A DNA stretch of 64,000 bases from Solanum dulcamara (GCF_947179165.1 NC_077240.1:6684001-6748000), one strand, 5' to 3'. Positions 1 to 13,503 are shown, numbered from the stretch's first letter. The notes: a model not told the origin generated them from the letters alone. Made by a program: numbers and translations.

Positions 1-1179
1 TTGAATGTACAACTAAATATTAAGATGTTTTACTAAAAATTTAATACTAAACAATTAAGACTATTTGTTTTTTCAACATGTGAATATATAAAATATATAT
101 TTTTAAAAATTAATAAATTTATATGACAATCAGAGGTGATAATGATTTGATATGGTGGTTATAGGTATCAATTGGGGATTAAGTTGGGAGACGATGGTGA
201 TATTGAGTAGTCTTTAACTAATAGTAATGATGGCTAACAACAATGATTAATTGTAATTATTGGTCGTGATAGTTGATAGCAACGACAAATATATATTGAG
301 TAGTTGTTGTGGTGATAGTTATTATTAATTGGTAATTATAAATTGTAATGGTGGCTAGGAGTGATGATTGTTAATAGTGGTAACAACCTTAATGTGGTGG
401 TGATTATGGTTGGTGATGATGATTTGTAGGGGTTGGGTGATGATAGTTGATAATAGTGAATAACGGCAATGACTGTATCGATGAAAATAGAGGAGTAGTG
501 ATGAAATGTAAAAAACTTTTTTAAAAATATCTTGCGTATTCAGATCTATTTAATCTCGTTAAATAATTAAAAAAATATACTTAATAATTAAAATCGAAAA
601 ATGGTTAAGATTAATTAGACTATTTGGTCAAAATTTTTGGAGATTAAAAATGTTTATTTATTAAAAGTGAGGTATAGACCAAGTTTTTGGGAGAAAATAA
701 ATGCTTTTGAAAGTAGCAAAAATTATTTTTCAAAAGCTAAAATAATTAGTTTTTTTCCTAAAAATATATTTTTGAAAACCTTTTTCGAGAAAAATACACT
801 TAAAAACACTTCAAAAAAAATTAATCAAACACTAATTATTACTTAAAAGCTCTTTTTAAATGTATTGGTGAAACACAATTTGTTTTTCTCATAAAAAACT
901 TTTTTTGGAAAACACTTTTTGAGAAAATACTTGTCAAAATAGGATGGTTTAAAAAATTTAACCAGGCTATAAGACTTTTATTAGGTGGAAAAAATAATTG
1001 ATATTATTTTATTAAATGATAACTATTTTAGAATTTAGACCTTAGAATTTTACAGGAAAAAATGCACATTCTGAAAAGAAAAAAAATTCTGATTGTATCC
1101 TTGAATTCAGAAAAAAATTGTGAAGGACCAGAAGTCCTAAACTGAACGAAGGTGGCATAGAGTTGTGTAATTGAGGAAG
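1..1179. other. AT-rich intergenic spacer upstream of glycosyltransferase gene
   Basis: No coding region is supported here. About 120-500 is a strand-asymmetric stretch, rich in G and T, with imperfectly repeated short words such as 'gatgatagttgata' and 'ggtggt'. It looks like a degenerate minisatellite. The rest is AT-rich. The promoter of the downstream gene must lie in the last few hundred bases, but I see no clear TATA box. Confidence 0.6.
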
Positions 1180-4100
1180 ATGAGGAGCAAACCAGCCGCT
1201 GTTTTCATGGCTTTTGGAACTAAAGGCGATATCTACCCTCTTGCCGTAACTCTCTTCCTTCTCCTCCTCGTGTTTTTTTTTTTTGTGTGTGTGTGCGCGT
1301 GTGTTTTAGTTATTGCAAATAATTGAAATTTATCCAAAGATTCAATTTTGAAATATTTTTTTGCCCCTTTACATTGTCTGTATGTCAATATTGAAATAGT
1401 TTCTATTTCTAGATTTTGTGCTGTACTGGTTTCTGTAGATACTGAAGCTGTAGGCACAAAGTTTTGGATTATCATCTAGTGCTAAATTTCATGACAGGCC
1501 TTGTGTATTTCATTCTCCATTGTCATTAGTCTTTGGGTTTTAATTAGAAATATTGCATGAATCATTAGTCGTTTACAATCATATTTTAATTAATGACTTG
1601 ATGAATAGGCCATTGCTGCAGCGTTTGCTTGTGATCAGGAGCAATATCAAGTGGTTTTTATAACTCATTCAGCTCATGAGGTTAGCAAAAGAAGAACAAT
1701 TCTTATTTGTTGCTTGTTATCACAATTTTAAGCAGATTTTGGCATACATAAATAGGACCCTAAACTTGGCTTCAAATTTTAAGTATGACATTTAACTTTC
1801 ATAGTGCACAAATAAGCACTTTAACTATTCAATACTTGAACAAAAAAACACTCGAGTCCCAAAGCCAAAATGCGTGATATACAAACGCTTCTACATGGAT
1901 TATTGAGCCACTCAGTGGCTGCCAACTAATTAAAGATTGTACACGTATTTTTAGAATTAAAAAAAAATTAATATACAAAGATATATATAAAAGGGATTCA
2001 TCAAGGATATAATTGCCATTTCTACACTTTTTTACCGTTATGGGCCTCGAAACTTACTCCTGACGCGCGTGAATTGAATGTAGAACACGCTTTTTGCCAG
2101 GTGGTACTCAAATGGTTTTTTGTTTAAGTGTTTGATAGTTAAAGTGTCTACTTGTGCACTATAAAAGTTAAAAGTCAGACTTAAAATTTGAAGCCAATTT
2201 TAAGGTCCTATTTATGTATTATGCCGCAAAATTTTGACATGTTATTTTTCTTGCATGTTGTTTGTGTTCAAATAAAGTGATCTAGTTTGGTTTCAGCAAG
2301 CCCTGGAAAGAAACCCAAATAATTTAACCTTTAGGCTGGATAAGGCAGTCAAATTCCTTTTTTCTTTTAACATAAATATGTGAAATTTCAGAAAGTTGAC
2401 ACTGAATGCTTCAGAACTTTCTTTTATTTTCCTGAATCCTAACAGAACTTGAGGGTGCACTTGAGAGCAAATAAAGTTACTTACATACCAGTTTCATCGC
2501 CACCTGTTGTTTCCCCTCTTGAACATTATGGTATGTCGCTTTTATACAGCTTGATTATATTTATTCTTATCCTAATATCCATGAGTCAAGTACTGCATGT
2601 TGATCAGGTAACATGGAGTTATCTTTTTCTGCTCACAAAAGGGAAATTATCCAGAAGCATAGGTATGAGTGTACTTCGATCATTGAGGATATCTTTGGAG
2701 ATGACTCAGTGGAGGGTGATGCTATTGCTATTAATTTCTTTGCTCTGGTAAATTCTGTTGCGTTTCATTGTTCTGTATCCCTTTTAATTTTGTTTTAGGA
2801 GAGGAGATTTCCTTTCGTCAAGATGAGCTTGGAGAGTCTATTCCCTTAGAAGGGTAGACAGTTTGGGGGAAGTGAATGTGGGGAAGGAATGAGGGTGTGA
2901 ATTGCTTTCAATTATATGTATGGGAAGTAAAGTCATTGCCAATTATAGTAAAGTCACAATGCTTTATTTTTTTTTTACCCTATAACTTGAGTTCCAGGAA
3001 GGTTGGAGCTTTGCTGAGCTTTTTCAGGTCCGTTGCATTGTGGTTGCTCCTTATGTTGTTCCCTATAGGTAGCAAGAGAAATTTCTTAATTCCCTTCTTT
3101 CGATTACAATCTTATTGTCTTTACCTCTTTCTTCAAGTATGTATTAATTTACAAGTTACAACAATTTATGGCTCCTTTAATTTGTTAGTTGGTATACCAT
3201 GGATTTGCTTCATATGGCAATGAACTTGATGAGCATCTCTCCATGAACTTCTTGTTCTGGACACACACATACTTTCTTTCTTATTAGTAAGGAAGACCTG
3301 TTTAAGAATATGAAGGCCAAGCATTTAAACTCATTAATACCTTATATGTAAAATATTCTCATCTTTCATCTGTTCATTCTGAAGAATCTTGGGCATTTGA
3401 AATTTCTCTAGTATCTGGACACTTGGGTTGGATATTAATGCAGAACCTGTACTGCTTGTTTGTCTGACTTTAAGCTCTTCTCATGCAATGTAGTGCTCCT
3501 TCATCATTTGAACGGCAATTTAGGAAAGAACATCCAGAGTTATATAACCATCTCCAGGAAGCTCCCACTGACAAGGTACTTGATGAATTCTGTAGCTACT
3601 TGGTATATTATCTTACTGACTTTCATTTGGAAAATCAGTTCCAATTTTCATCTAAAATGTACAGTGTTAATAGATGGACTTATGGCTGTGATTCTAGTAA
3701 AATCTTCCTACTATATTTCATATCCTGTGCCTGTGGTATAAGCTTCTTTAGTACTAATACCTGCTGATTGATTGTCAACTTTATTTCAACCCTGTAACAA
3801 CGACATACCTAGTGGAATCCCACTAAGTGGGGTCTGGGGAAGGTAGAGTGTACACAGACCTTACCAACCCCGTATGGTTGTTAATGATATATAAGGCCTT
3901 CCCTTGCATTTAAGTCTTATTTACTTTGACTAAAGACAGCAATTGTATGAGTTGAGGTTTTTGCTGATAGTAGGTTGGCTGGAAAGATGTCATCCATTGG
4001 ATGTGGCCACTTTTCTCTGAGGAGTGGGGCTCATGGAGAAGTCTGGACCTGAATCTGAGTGCCCTTCCTTTTACGGTGTGTTCTTTACTCCAGCCAATGA

Positions 4101-7100
4101 CAATTTTCCTAAATCTTCCCTTCTAATCAGAGCATTGAACTTTGAGGATGGAATTCGCTCAGTTTAGATATTTTTCTTTAAGGGGCAAGCCAATCACTGA
4201 ACCACGCGATTCTATTTTTCAGTTTATTTTATGATGCAATGATCAGGCTTTTGGTAACTGAAAACTGTGTAGAACTTATATTTTGCACAATCAAAACCAG
4301 TAGCCAATTCAAATTACCAGAACTGAACCCCATAAACTGAATTGTTTGGGTCACCGGGATTTTGGTAAAAGGAGAGTAGTGTTCCCTCTCCTATTGAATC
4401 TCTGTTAATTTTGTTGCTTCCTTGTATTTACTGGTTTTTCATTTGGATGCAGGACCCTGTAACAGGTCTTCCGACATTCCATGAGAGGCTTCCGTCTTCT
4501 CTACTATTGTAAGATAATTGTACCAGCTAAAAAGCATCATAGAACTATGGAACAATATAAAGTTCTAGAAGATAAGGGTAGGATAAATCCTAAAGGTGTA
4601 GAAACGAATTAATTTAGCCTTTACTAGCTTTTCTAAAATTTCTTCAAAAAGTGCTTTCGGATTGTGTCTTTCCGGTGATCTTGAGAAGTCCGTGGAAAGC
4701 TTACCAGAGATTTGGTGTTCTAAACAAAGGAACAAGGAAAAACTGTGTAAAGATGTATTTTTCAAAGTATTTCCAAATAGAACAAGTTGGTATTTTATCT
4801 TGACCTATAGCAATGCATCTTAATGTATATGTTTCCATGTGTCTATTTATTGTAACATGATAATTGTTATTGCACTTTCTGACATATTGTGACTTGATCA
4901 CAGGTATGGATTTAGCAAAGATGTTGTTGAATGCCCTGGTATGGCTTATGATGAAATATCTATAGACATGGCTTAGGGTTTAGGATCTTCTTAGTTCCAC
5001 GTGAAAATTTTCCTGGCACGAGAATAATTGCTTGAGTCACTGGGCTACTAAAATCAGATCCCATCATATTTAATTGCTCAAGTCATTTGACATTTATTTT
5101 AATATACTTGGAAGTTTTTCAAGAATCAAAACTTGGTTTAATAGTTGTTGGTTTAAATAATACTTAGTAGTTGTCTCCCAAACTCACTTGGCCCTGAATA
5201 TTTAGCTGTTAATGAAGTTTTACAAGTTGCATTCTTCTGGTAATATAGTATATATTTCTCCATTTTGGTGATCTTTGACCTTTTGTAACATGACTACTTA
5301 GAATCTGTAGAACTGCGTGATTACTATTAAATTTTGAGTAAGATAGTGGTAACAGAATTGCAATAATATTGTTATAAAGAATTGAGTTGATGGTTCTGAG
5401 AATATATATCTCTGCCTTTTTTGTTCTTCTGAGTTGTAAAGTACATATTAGTTGAAAGCCACTTTGCTTTTTTATTTTAGGGTAAATCTAGCTATATTAC
5501 AAATTCAGCTACACTATTGAGTTTAAGGCTACAAGCTTTCCGAACTTTGGACATGTAAGATAACCTAACTATATTCTTTTTATCGTGAGAAGGAAAAAAT
5601 TGTTGAGCTGCCTGCTTTAGATGGTTTTGTCAATGCAAAAGGTTAATATGGAGGAAGCTGTATTGGTACTGCTGTTATACTGTTGTTATTAGGCTGATTA
5701 GTGAAAACCTATATATTAGGTTATTGGCCTTCAAAAGTGCGGGTTTGTGGCTTTTGGTTTCCTCCCCGGGAATGGCAGTTTTCATGCAATGACTGCACAG
5801 ATATATCTGCATCGGTTTCTACAGGGAGTTCGAATAAACAAAACAAACTGTGTTCTATCCACCTCAGCTTGCAGCTTTTCATTGAATTTCCTGCTACAGA
5901 GCTGCCTATTTTCATAGGTCTGAGTTCAATTGGAAGGTAAAGTCCCATATTGACAAATTTATCTTCATGCAAATCTCTGTTCTTCTCTCACTATATAAGT
6001 TTTGAGGGACTATTGAGAACTCTTTCCCTGTCTGGAAGTTAGCTTGTGCTAACTGCTTATGTGCATTTCAAATGTCCTCTCTGTTTCTTCTTAAATAGAG
6101 CAAAGTAATTCTAGCATTAAATCCAATTTGGATATAAGAGGTTTATTTTGGTTTTTGTTGTTAGGTTTTGAGTTTGATTTTTTAATTGTCCCATCATCTT
6201 CTATGTCTTTTTGAAGATTAAAAATCACGGGCTGATTTTTTCCCCTGATAAGGTAAATCAATTTCATTAAAAGAGAGGTACACCTAAAGAGTAGAAAACC
6301 TACAATATAAGATGGTTTTCTACAAAAGATACCCAATTATCTTTACGACAAGAGAACTCATAAATGCATCAAAAGGAAATAAGGATAAGTGACTACTCCT
6401 TAACTTTACAAGATTCATCCCTACACCCTCAAAAGCTCTTCTTTCTCTCGACACGACCCACATCAATGTTAGTGGGGCAACACTCCCAGCCCTGCTTCTT
6501 CTCCTGCAGTTCCAGCTAAACATAAGATCCTTTACATTGCCTGGCATCACCAATACATTACAAACCATACCACAATTTCCCACCATACCTTGAGGCTCGA
6601 AGCAACCCGACAATGTAGAAGGAGGTGATCTACATTTTCACCTTCTTCCTTATACATAAAAACACCAACCAACATAAGTGACTTCCTCTTCCTCAAGTTC
6701 CCGGCTGTCAGAATCAATCCTCTCTCTGCTATCCATGAGAAACACACACTTTGCACGGTACCATAGGAATCCACACCGAGCTATGTGGAAAGGAAATCTC
6801 ATCTCTAGTCAAAAGCATTTCATAAAAATCCCATTGTTTTCCACCCCCGTCTCCAATTGTCATGGGTAAGTTGTGAAACTTATTGTCTGTGAAGCCAACC
6901 CATCAAACTTTGGAAAAAAGACTGGTGAGTGGCAAATGGAAAACCTGTCTAAGGGAGGAAAGGAAGTTTTGATCAAGCGTATACTATTAAACATTCTAAC
7001 TTATTACAGGCCATAAATTTCAGTTGGTGCTTCATGTACAAGAGTCAGGGGAAGACACGACGCTCACTGCAAGATCGCAAGCCAACTATGGTGTTTATAA

Positions 7101-8339
7101 AACAATGAAGGAAACAGTGAAAAGGAGTGATGCACAGTTGGACATGCAGCAGGAGGAGAAGCCGGGTGGATGAGATGTGCTGCTGACTTTCATGTGAATA
7201 CTTTGGAGGAAGAGAGCTTTTAAAAAGGAAGAACAACATTTTGTTAAGTTTAGGGTTTGTCATTTATTTTTGCTATAACTTGTGGAACACCGACGAAGTT
7301 CCCATAGCCATAGATGGTTGAATGTTTTTCTTAGAAAACCATAATCTTGTTTAGGCTTTCTACTGTTTGGTATACCTCTTGTAAATTAGGTTTTTCCCCA
7401 CAACATCAATACAATAATTACTTTCATAAACAAAATCACAAAATCGAGATAATGTTGTCTCTAAATTTTTGCAACTTGATTCATGATATTTTAATTTCAT
7501 TCCTTAATTTTATGTTTTTAACATGTATGCTTTCTGAAGGACATAGTTGAATTTTGCTTAATTACTCTCTGTGCTATTGTTGAATATATACCTTCATATC
7601 ATGAACTTGTCTCTGATTGTCACTGCAGCATGGGTTTCTTGAGGAACCCTCGTGCATTTCTTCGGGTGCTTGGAAATGCATTAGAAATATCAGGTAGCAG
7701 GTTTATTTTGTTCTCAGCTGGCTATGAACCTTTAGAAGCAGCAATTGACTCTTATGCCAAGGAAGCATCCTCTTGTCCGGAACAAACACAACGGAGTAAT
7801 GAAGGAGTTTCTCTTTTTGGAGGCCGACTCTTTTGTTTCTCTGGGTATGTTCGTTATACTGGATCCACTTGGATTCTTAACAATTCTAATAGAGGGAATA
7901 TTAGGTCTACCATTATTCTTTGGAGTATGTTTTGCACTTAACAATACTTAAAGTGTGTTTGGATTGGCTTATTTTAAGTGCTTTTAAGCCAAAATAGCTT
8001 TTAAGCATTTTTTTTTAGTGTTTGGGTGGATTAAAAAAGTGCTTATAAGCACTTGATTTAAGCTAAGATAATAAAAATAAGCCAAACATCATAAGTAAGG
8101 ATTTCTAACTTATGACTTTTGGCTTATAAGCCAAAAAGTCAATCCAAACAGGCTCTTAATCTTTAATCTCCATGTTTAGGATTCAAACTTAAAGTTTGGA
8201 AGCTATTATTAGAAACATCCTATACAATTGTTCTGGTAACTGAGATCTGGTTGTCTTTCTCCAAGTTCCGTCCCATACAACTGGCTGTTTCCAAGGTGTG
8301 CTGCGGCAATTCATCATGGTGGAAGGTTGGATGTCTTCC

Positions 8340-8414
<75 letters not shown>

Positions 8415-10312
8415 AGGAGTTATGCTGTTGACCATTGTGCACCTTTTCTTGTTATTAATGCATTTGCTTTCCTTTGGGTCTCAATATCACCAGTGGATCC
8501 ACGGCTGCTGCTTTACTGGCTGGAGTTCCTCAGGTCTGTTTCATTGTTGTTTCTGCAACTTATGGCAATCTCTGCATCCTATCAACCCCTTGTTAGTTCT
8601 AGAAACAATTTTGTGTTTTTGGACATAAAGACTTCGTATGGTTTTTTAGTTTATGTGATGGACAGTGTGAGAGTGCCTTCATCTGGACCTTGGCATGAAG
8701 AAATTGCAAACCTGAAAGCAAACCTGAAAGCAATTCATTGTCTGAGAAACTTGGCATATTTAGGAAGAATCTTGATTCCTTTTTTTTCTTTATAAGGTTG
8801 CAGATCTGCGGAATCTGCATTTGACTACCATCTTATTTATAATTTTGTAGTAAGTCATTCTTGCTGGAGAGAGGTCAATTCAGAGAAGTCATTCATACAT
8901 AAATATGCCCTTTAATTTGGCCTCATTTCACATTTATGCCGTCCAACTTTGGGTGTGCACAAGTTGACATTAAAACTTGTATAAAATTGAACAAGTAGAC
9001 ACATGTGTCCTATATGGCACAATACACGTAGGATGCCATGTAGGACACAAAATTGTCATGTAGGACGAATGTGTCTATTTGTTCAAGTTTTGGATAGTTA
9101 AAGTGCCTACTTGTACACTAGTAAAGTTAGAGGTCATAGTTACCAGTTGAAGCCAAGTTAAGGGTCATATTTATGTATTATGCCATAAAATTTTCACCTA
9201 GCACAGGAGATTGCATATTGATTTTTAGCAAAATTATCATATGTTGTATAAATAGCTTAATTTGTCAGTTTAAAATTTAAAGAACATAGAGAACTTAAAT
9301 TATTGTATATTGGTATGAGACTGATCTAAATGAAGCGAAATGGATAGTGAAGATTCATATAGCAACCTGAATTAGTTTGGGATTGAGGTGTAGTTGTTGT
9401 TAGTTGTTGTAATATATTGATTAAACTGAGAAAGGAAGCTTGGAAAGATTAAGAGTGTCTAAGTTGAAATTTGGCACCATCATGTACATGCGCTCACCTA
9501 GCCTATAATTGCATTAAAAGTTGGATGTATATTTTTATAGACTGTCAAGAAGATGCCATGGAATGTTTCGATTGATGTGGTGCGATATGGTTGATGTTTG
9601 ATGCCACGATTTTAGTTCAGTGAATGTAAAAGGTCGGTAATTGGTGCAAATTCTTCTACATAATGTCTGCTTAATGTAATGACAGGTGATATGCCCGTTT
9701 ATGCTGGATCAATTCTACTGGGCAGAGAGGATGTATTGGCTTGGTGTTGCCCCTGAGCCACTGAAAAGAGAACACTTGGTGCCAGATAAAGATGAGGATC
9801 TCTACATCAAGGAAGCTGCAAACATGCTTGTGAGGGCGCTGGAGTATTCACAGTCTTCTGAAGTCAAAACCCGCACTTTGCAGATATCTAATAAATTGTC
9901 TAATGAGGTAAGATCAATTCCTGATGACGAATAAACACAAGGTCCTTCTATAATCCTACATAGTAGTAGCTTTCAATGCTGCTGCCTGTCAACACTTTCA
10001 AATAGATGTTACCTATTATATATGTTTAACTCTTTCTGCATATGTACAAGTGGTTTGAGCTAAAAGTAATGAGTTCAACTAGACTCGCCCTATATCTACC
10101 TCTGGCTGCTGCTATTGCTAATGCTGTTATAAAGCTACATTAAAGTATCATTTGCATTCTAACTGCTACTACAATTAAGAAGAGTAATAGGCAGTGTCTT
10201 TCACTTCAGTTTAACAGTGAGATTGCTAATATCTTTCTTGGTTTTGGAAAATATCCAGGATGGAGTATCGGAAGCAGTTCATCTCATTAAGGAAGAGCTA
10301 AAAAGTTGTTGA
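1180..10312 (+). CDS. UDP-glycosyltransferase, sterol-glucosyltransferase-like (GT1 family), 15 exons, complete
   Basis: Exons: 1180-1245, 1609-1680, 2446-2530, 2608-2747, 2998-3068, 3494-3575, 3974-4075, 4453-4508, 4904-4938, 5720-5936, 7629-7844, 8266-8325, 8494-8533, 9686-9907, 10259-10312. The phases all join and give 505 residues. The N-terminus has the Gly-rich start of the GT-B fold (MAFGTKGDIYPLA). The family signature DVIHWMWPLF lies near residue 180. The C-terminal nucleotide-sugar site runs LFPRCAAAIHHGG then GSTAAALLAGVPQ, then PFMLDQFYWAERM. This matches plant and fungal sterol 3-beta-glucosyltransferases and their divergent plant relatives, which move glucose from UDP-glucose to a lipid or other hydrophobic acceptor. 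The protein lacks the long N-terminal extension of classical plant sterol glucosyltransferases, so the acceptor is uncertain. No signal peptide or membrane segment is evident. The start is the first ATG in frame before the conserved Gly motif. The donor at 8326 (gttgga) is weak but preserves the conserved HHGGSGST junction. Confidence 0.9.
1740..2225. mobile_element. MITE-like inverted-repeat element in intron 2
   Basis: The left end reads ggcatacataaataggaccc and the right end, on the other strand, ggcataatacataaatagg. The inverted termini run about 45 bp and include 'ttggcttcaaattttaagt' on both sides. The internal sequence is non-coding. A related, shorter copy sits at 8893-9185 in the same gene, so this is a repeat family. 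Confidence 0.75.
3794..3880 (+). mobile_element. Solanaceous SINE fragment (ggtctgggga type) in intron 6
   Basis: Contains 'acaacgacatacctagtgg', then 'aagtggggtctggggaaggt', then 'gtgtacacagacctta'. This is the consensus-like body of the SINE seen better preserved at 35690-35825. It is truncated at its 3' part. Confidence 0.7.
6130..6780 (-). mobile_element. LINE 3' fragment with decayed zf-RVT domain, in intron 10
   Basis: Reading the minus strand in two shifted frames gives CFSWIAERGLILTAGNLRKR, then VDHLLLHC, then RRAFEGVG. These are hallmarks of the C-terminal zf-RVT region of plant non-LTR retrotransposons. Stops and frameshifts break it. The 3' end ('agtagaaaacctacaa' on the + strand) is shared with the copy at 61835-62420, so both derive from one LINE family. 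Confidence 0.75.
6900..6990 (+). mobile_element. LINE reverse-transcriptase fragment in intron 10
   Basis: The + frame at about 6927-6986 reads EWQMENLSKGGKEVLIKRIL, which matches the conserved LINE RT stretch W..LS.GGR..LIK..L. It lies next to an oppositely oriented zf-RVT fragment, so the intron has taken either two insertions or one rearranged insertion. Confidence 0.6.
7952..8154. mobile_element. 203-bp MITE in intron 11
   Basis: The terminal inverted repeats are 'agtgtgtttggattgg' at the left and its imperfect complement 'ccaatccaaacaggct'-like sequence at the right. The interior is a large palindrome of 'aagtgcttttaagcc'-type words. It is flanked by the direct repeat cttaa (7947-7951 and 8155-8159), a likely target-site duplication. 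This makes it a foldback DNA transposon derivative. Confidence 0.75.
8343..8409 (+). repeat. (TC)n microsatellite in intron 12
   Basis: About 33 uninterrupted TC units lie just downstream of the exon 12 donor. This long polypyrimidine stretch is likely to be highly length-variable between individuals. Confidence 0.97.
8893..9185. mobile_element. Second copy of the ggcata...tgcc inverted-repeat MITE, in intron 13
   Basis: Starts 'catacataaatatgccc', ends 'gggtcatatttatgtattat', and shares internal words with the 1740-2225 element ('gatagttaaagtg.ctacttg'). It is about 290 bp, so it is an internally deleted relative. Confidence 0.7.
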
Positions 10313-10691
10313 TGATACTAGTGCTATTTTTTTCTCGTCTTTTGGATAGAGGATGATATTAGTACTGGAATTTTTTTCTTCCTTTTTAACAATTTAACGG
10401 CATTTCATCAGTTTTCATCTGGGCTTTTTCTCTTTTTCTTTAAAACTTTTGTAGACACCCCTTTGCTTGATAATTGAACTATAGCATTATATTAAACTGT
10501 AAATTTCTTATTTTCCATGCTATTACTATTCTTGATTGAGTGAAAAGATGATCACTTGGACTTGTTACATATTAACTCTCGTCCATGGAATTCATGTTTT
10601 ATAATCAACATCAGGTTCAGTAAAGAGAAAAAAGTTTATAAATGACAGATTCGAGGCCGAAACAGAGTGCAAAAAGAATTATAAAAAGGGA

Positions 10692-10764
10692 CGCCCACCG
10701 TGGGGCTCGAACCCACGACCACAAGGTTAAGAGCCTTGCGCTCTACCAACTGAGCTAGACGGGC
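10692..10764 (-). tRNA. tRNA-Lys (anticodon CUU)
   Basis: The minus strand reads as a 73-nt cloverleaf. The acceptor stem is GCCCGTC with its partner GGTGGGC (G-T pairs) and discriminator G. The D arm contains TAGCTCAGTTGGTAGAGC, the anticodon loop CTCTTAA carries CTT, and the T arm is GTGGGTTCGAGCCCCAC. No intron is present. It is followed on that strand by a T-rich tract. The sequence matches the standard nuclear plant tRNA-Lys(CUU), with internal A and B boxes intact. Confidence 0.97.
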
Positions 10765-10944
10765 TTTGTTATAAGTTCTATTGCGAGCAATGATCAAGAC
10801 AGTAAAACATAAAAGAAGAATAAAATCTAGAGAAAATAACACTTATACTCCAAAAAGGAAAAGTATTTACCCTTATTATTCCATTACTTTCATACCCCAT
10901 TTTTATTTTAAAATTAAAAAAAATATATTTTTAAATTCGCATGT

Positions 10945-11255
10945 TGATGTCAGCACTCATCCTACATGATACCAATTGAGTATCACAAAGGATTAAGCTC
11001 AGTCATATATGATACGAAGATGGTATCAATACATCGAGGATTATCACAAAGAATATATTTACTAACTAGTTTAATTAATAAGATTGTGATTTTAATGTTG
11101 TTCTCTTAATTGTTTTATTTTTATTTCTTAAAAAAGGAGCTCAATCTTATATGATACCGATGGGGTATCAATACACCGACAGAGTATCACAGAGAATTAA
11201 GCTCAATCCTATATGATATCGATATGGTGTCAATATACCGATGGAATATCAGAAA
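10945..11255 (+). repeat. Imperfect tandem repeats with the word 'gatacc..tggggtatcaata'
   Basis: A unit of roughly 60-65 bp ('agctcaatc-tatatgatacc', then 'ggtatcaatacaccga', then 'agtatcac') recurs about four times. A non-repeat gap near 11055-11130 interrupts it. Each unit has gatacc/ggtatc inverted words that could fold. It is non-coding. Confidence 0.7.
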
Positions 11256-13500
11256 GGATTATTTCATAACAATGACGATGATGTCATCATGACGTCATGA
11301 GCGAAACTAAAAGGGAGAAAGTATGGTAAGAGAAAAAATAGTCTGAGTCATGAGTCTATTAAGGATAAATAGTGTGGATTGGATTCAATTTGAATAAATA
11401 ATTTTACAATTTGTAATTTTCCCTAAAATTTATTATCATGCTAAAGCTTCAACAAATGAATGCTCCTTGTTTAAGAACTATGTGCTTTCTTAGATATCCT
11501 ACAAATGATATTAAAGATCTTGAGTTTAATTTTTTGGAATGAAAAAAAAAATTATATTAAAAATGAATTCTCAATGCTCGCATTCAGATTAAGTCAAGGT
11601 TTTAATATAGATATCTAATATTGAGAAATCAAAAAGGAAAAAACAATTGTAGAAAGAGTTCTAAATTTATATATTGAGGATTTTCGCCAAACTAATTAGA
11701 GTCAAATTAATGGAGTAGAAACGGCAAGTTTATCTAAAATCAATTGTTGGGTTGGTGGGTCAAATAAAGGGTGAAAAAGCAGTTTCACTTTTTGAAAGGT
11801 CAAAGAGTTTAGATTTAACTGACACAATAGTGGTCCATAGGTCACTTAAATTCAATTCTATCTCTTGAACTATTACTTATTTCTTCTCTCTTTATATTTA
11901 TTTTAAAATCCAATAAATCATTTTGGTAGGAAAGTTTCACTTTCAAGTAAAGCGTTTTCTACTAAAAATAAATTTATTCTCATAATTCAAATTTATAACA
12001 TTTAATTTTATTTCGTTTTAGTATAAGCTTTTAAAAATAATGAAATCATTCACAAGTGATCTATCAGATAAAAGTAAGAGAAAATAATGGTAACTTGCCA
12101 AAAAAATATATTCAAATTTCCCCTCCTACTCCCACTTTCTCTATCTAGCTAAATTCCACTGAGGCAGAAAAAAAGTACATAAAATTAAAATAATCCCGCA
12201 AACCTGCAATTTCTTTTGACCTTTTACTAATTTAAACTATTTAATAGGCCCTCTTTCTTGACAAATAATGTTCACATCCCATTTCTAAGTCCCGTCTGAC
12301 CGCAAGTTTCAAAATATTTTTACCAAATTATTCTTGGGAGATATTTTATTGAAATTGCACCATACGTTGAGCCTCAAATTTTTTTAAATACTGATGAAAT
12401 TTTAAAAAATATTATTTTATATTCGTAAGTTTTGAAAATTATTAAAAATATCATAAGTTTGTGTTATCCTTTTATAATAAACATATGTAATTAAAAAAAA
12501 AAACTTATAACATAATTGATAACAATCAACAACAATAAAATAGCATTTTAGGCAAGAGCAATACATTAATCGAATTAAAAATAAATTATTATTTTTTTCA
12601 AATCTTGTCACTCAAACTATTCTTTTCCGAAGAAGTTAATACCTAACTATTCTTTTATAAAATCTTGGTCGAGTATATTAATGGAGTAAATTGATAGATA
12701 AATACTAGTTATAATTAATAAATGATTGGTGTTTTTATAAAATATAAAAATTTAAAGTTATTTTTAAATTTTTAAAACTTCCCAAGTTCTAAATTATTTT
12801 TTAGAACTTGAGAATTTGAGAATTTTACTAAAAATATTTATCAAATAATAATAAATTGTATGAACAAACATAAGTTTTCAAAATTTTTCAAGTACAAACG
12901 ATACCTAAATATAGTGGGTCGGTAGTCAATATTGAAAATTGAATGCCTTATTTTCAATTTTATACGTACGATCTGTAGATTGTCTCTTCACCAATGCATC
13001 TTTTCTTTCTTATTTTTATGAATTTAAGTTGTAAAACTTCTTTGAATAAACTATTTTTTATATTTTTTAAAAATAAAATATACATATTTAAAAATTACAC
13101 GAAAGGAGTACATGTCAATGGGACTGAATAAGTTTTCAAAAAAAAAAATGAAAAAAACTGTTTAATTCCTCAAAAAAGTATCACCTTCACAAAAAATGGG
13201 ACGGATCAAAGGAGTTATCATTAATGTTTTATCATAAAAAGATAGTATTGATCTAATTGTGTAAATATATTATATATCGATGGTACATCAAAAACCAATT
13301 AGGATGGTCATCGGTCATGAGATTTTGTTCAAACAATATATTTGTATTTAAAAAAAATATTAAATTTAAAATTCATAAAATTGGATTTCTAATTTTGACT
13401 CCGACCCGACCCCTTCTCTTATTTTCTCGACAGTGGACCTACACTGCATACTGCTTGACCAAAAACAGTAAAGAATCCAAAGGACCACCATCATAATTTT
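11256..13500. other. AT-rich intergenic spacer
   Basis: No gene is seen. There is a short hairpin near 12783-12812 ('aagttctaaa...tttagaactt') and otherwise unstructured AT-rich sequence. The last few hundred bases should hold the promoter of the phytocyanin gene that follows. Confidence 0.6.
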
Positions 13501-13503
13501 CTC

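Noticed and set aside
8298..8795. 165-codon frame with a Ser-Leu repeat
   Set aside because: It is a read-through of the (TC)n microsatellite and conserved glycosyltransferase exons in the wrong frame.
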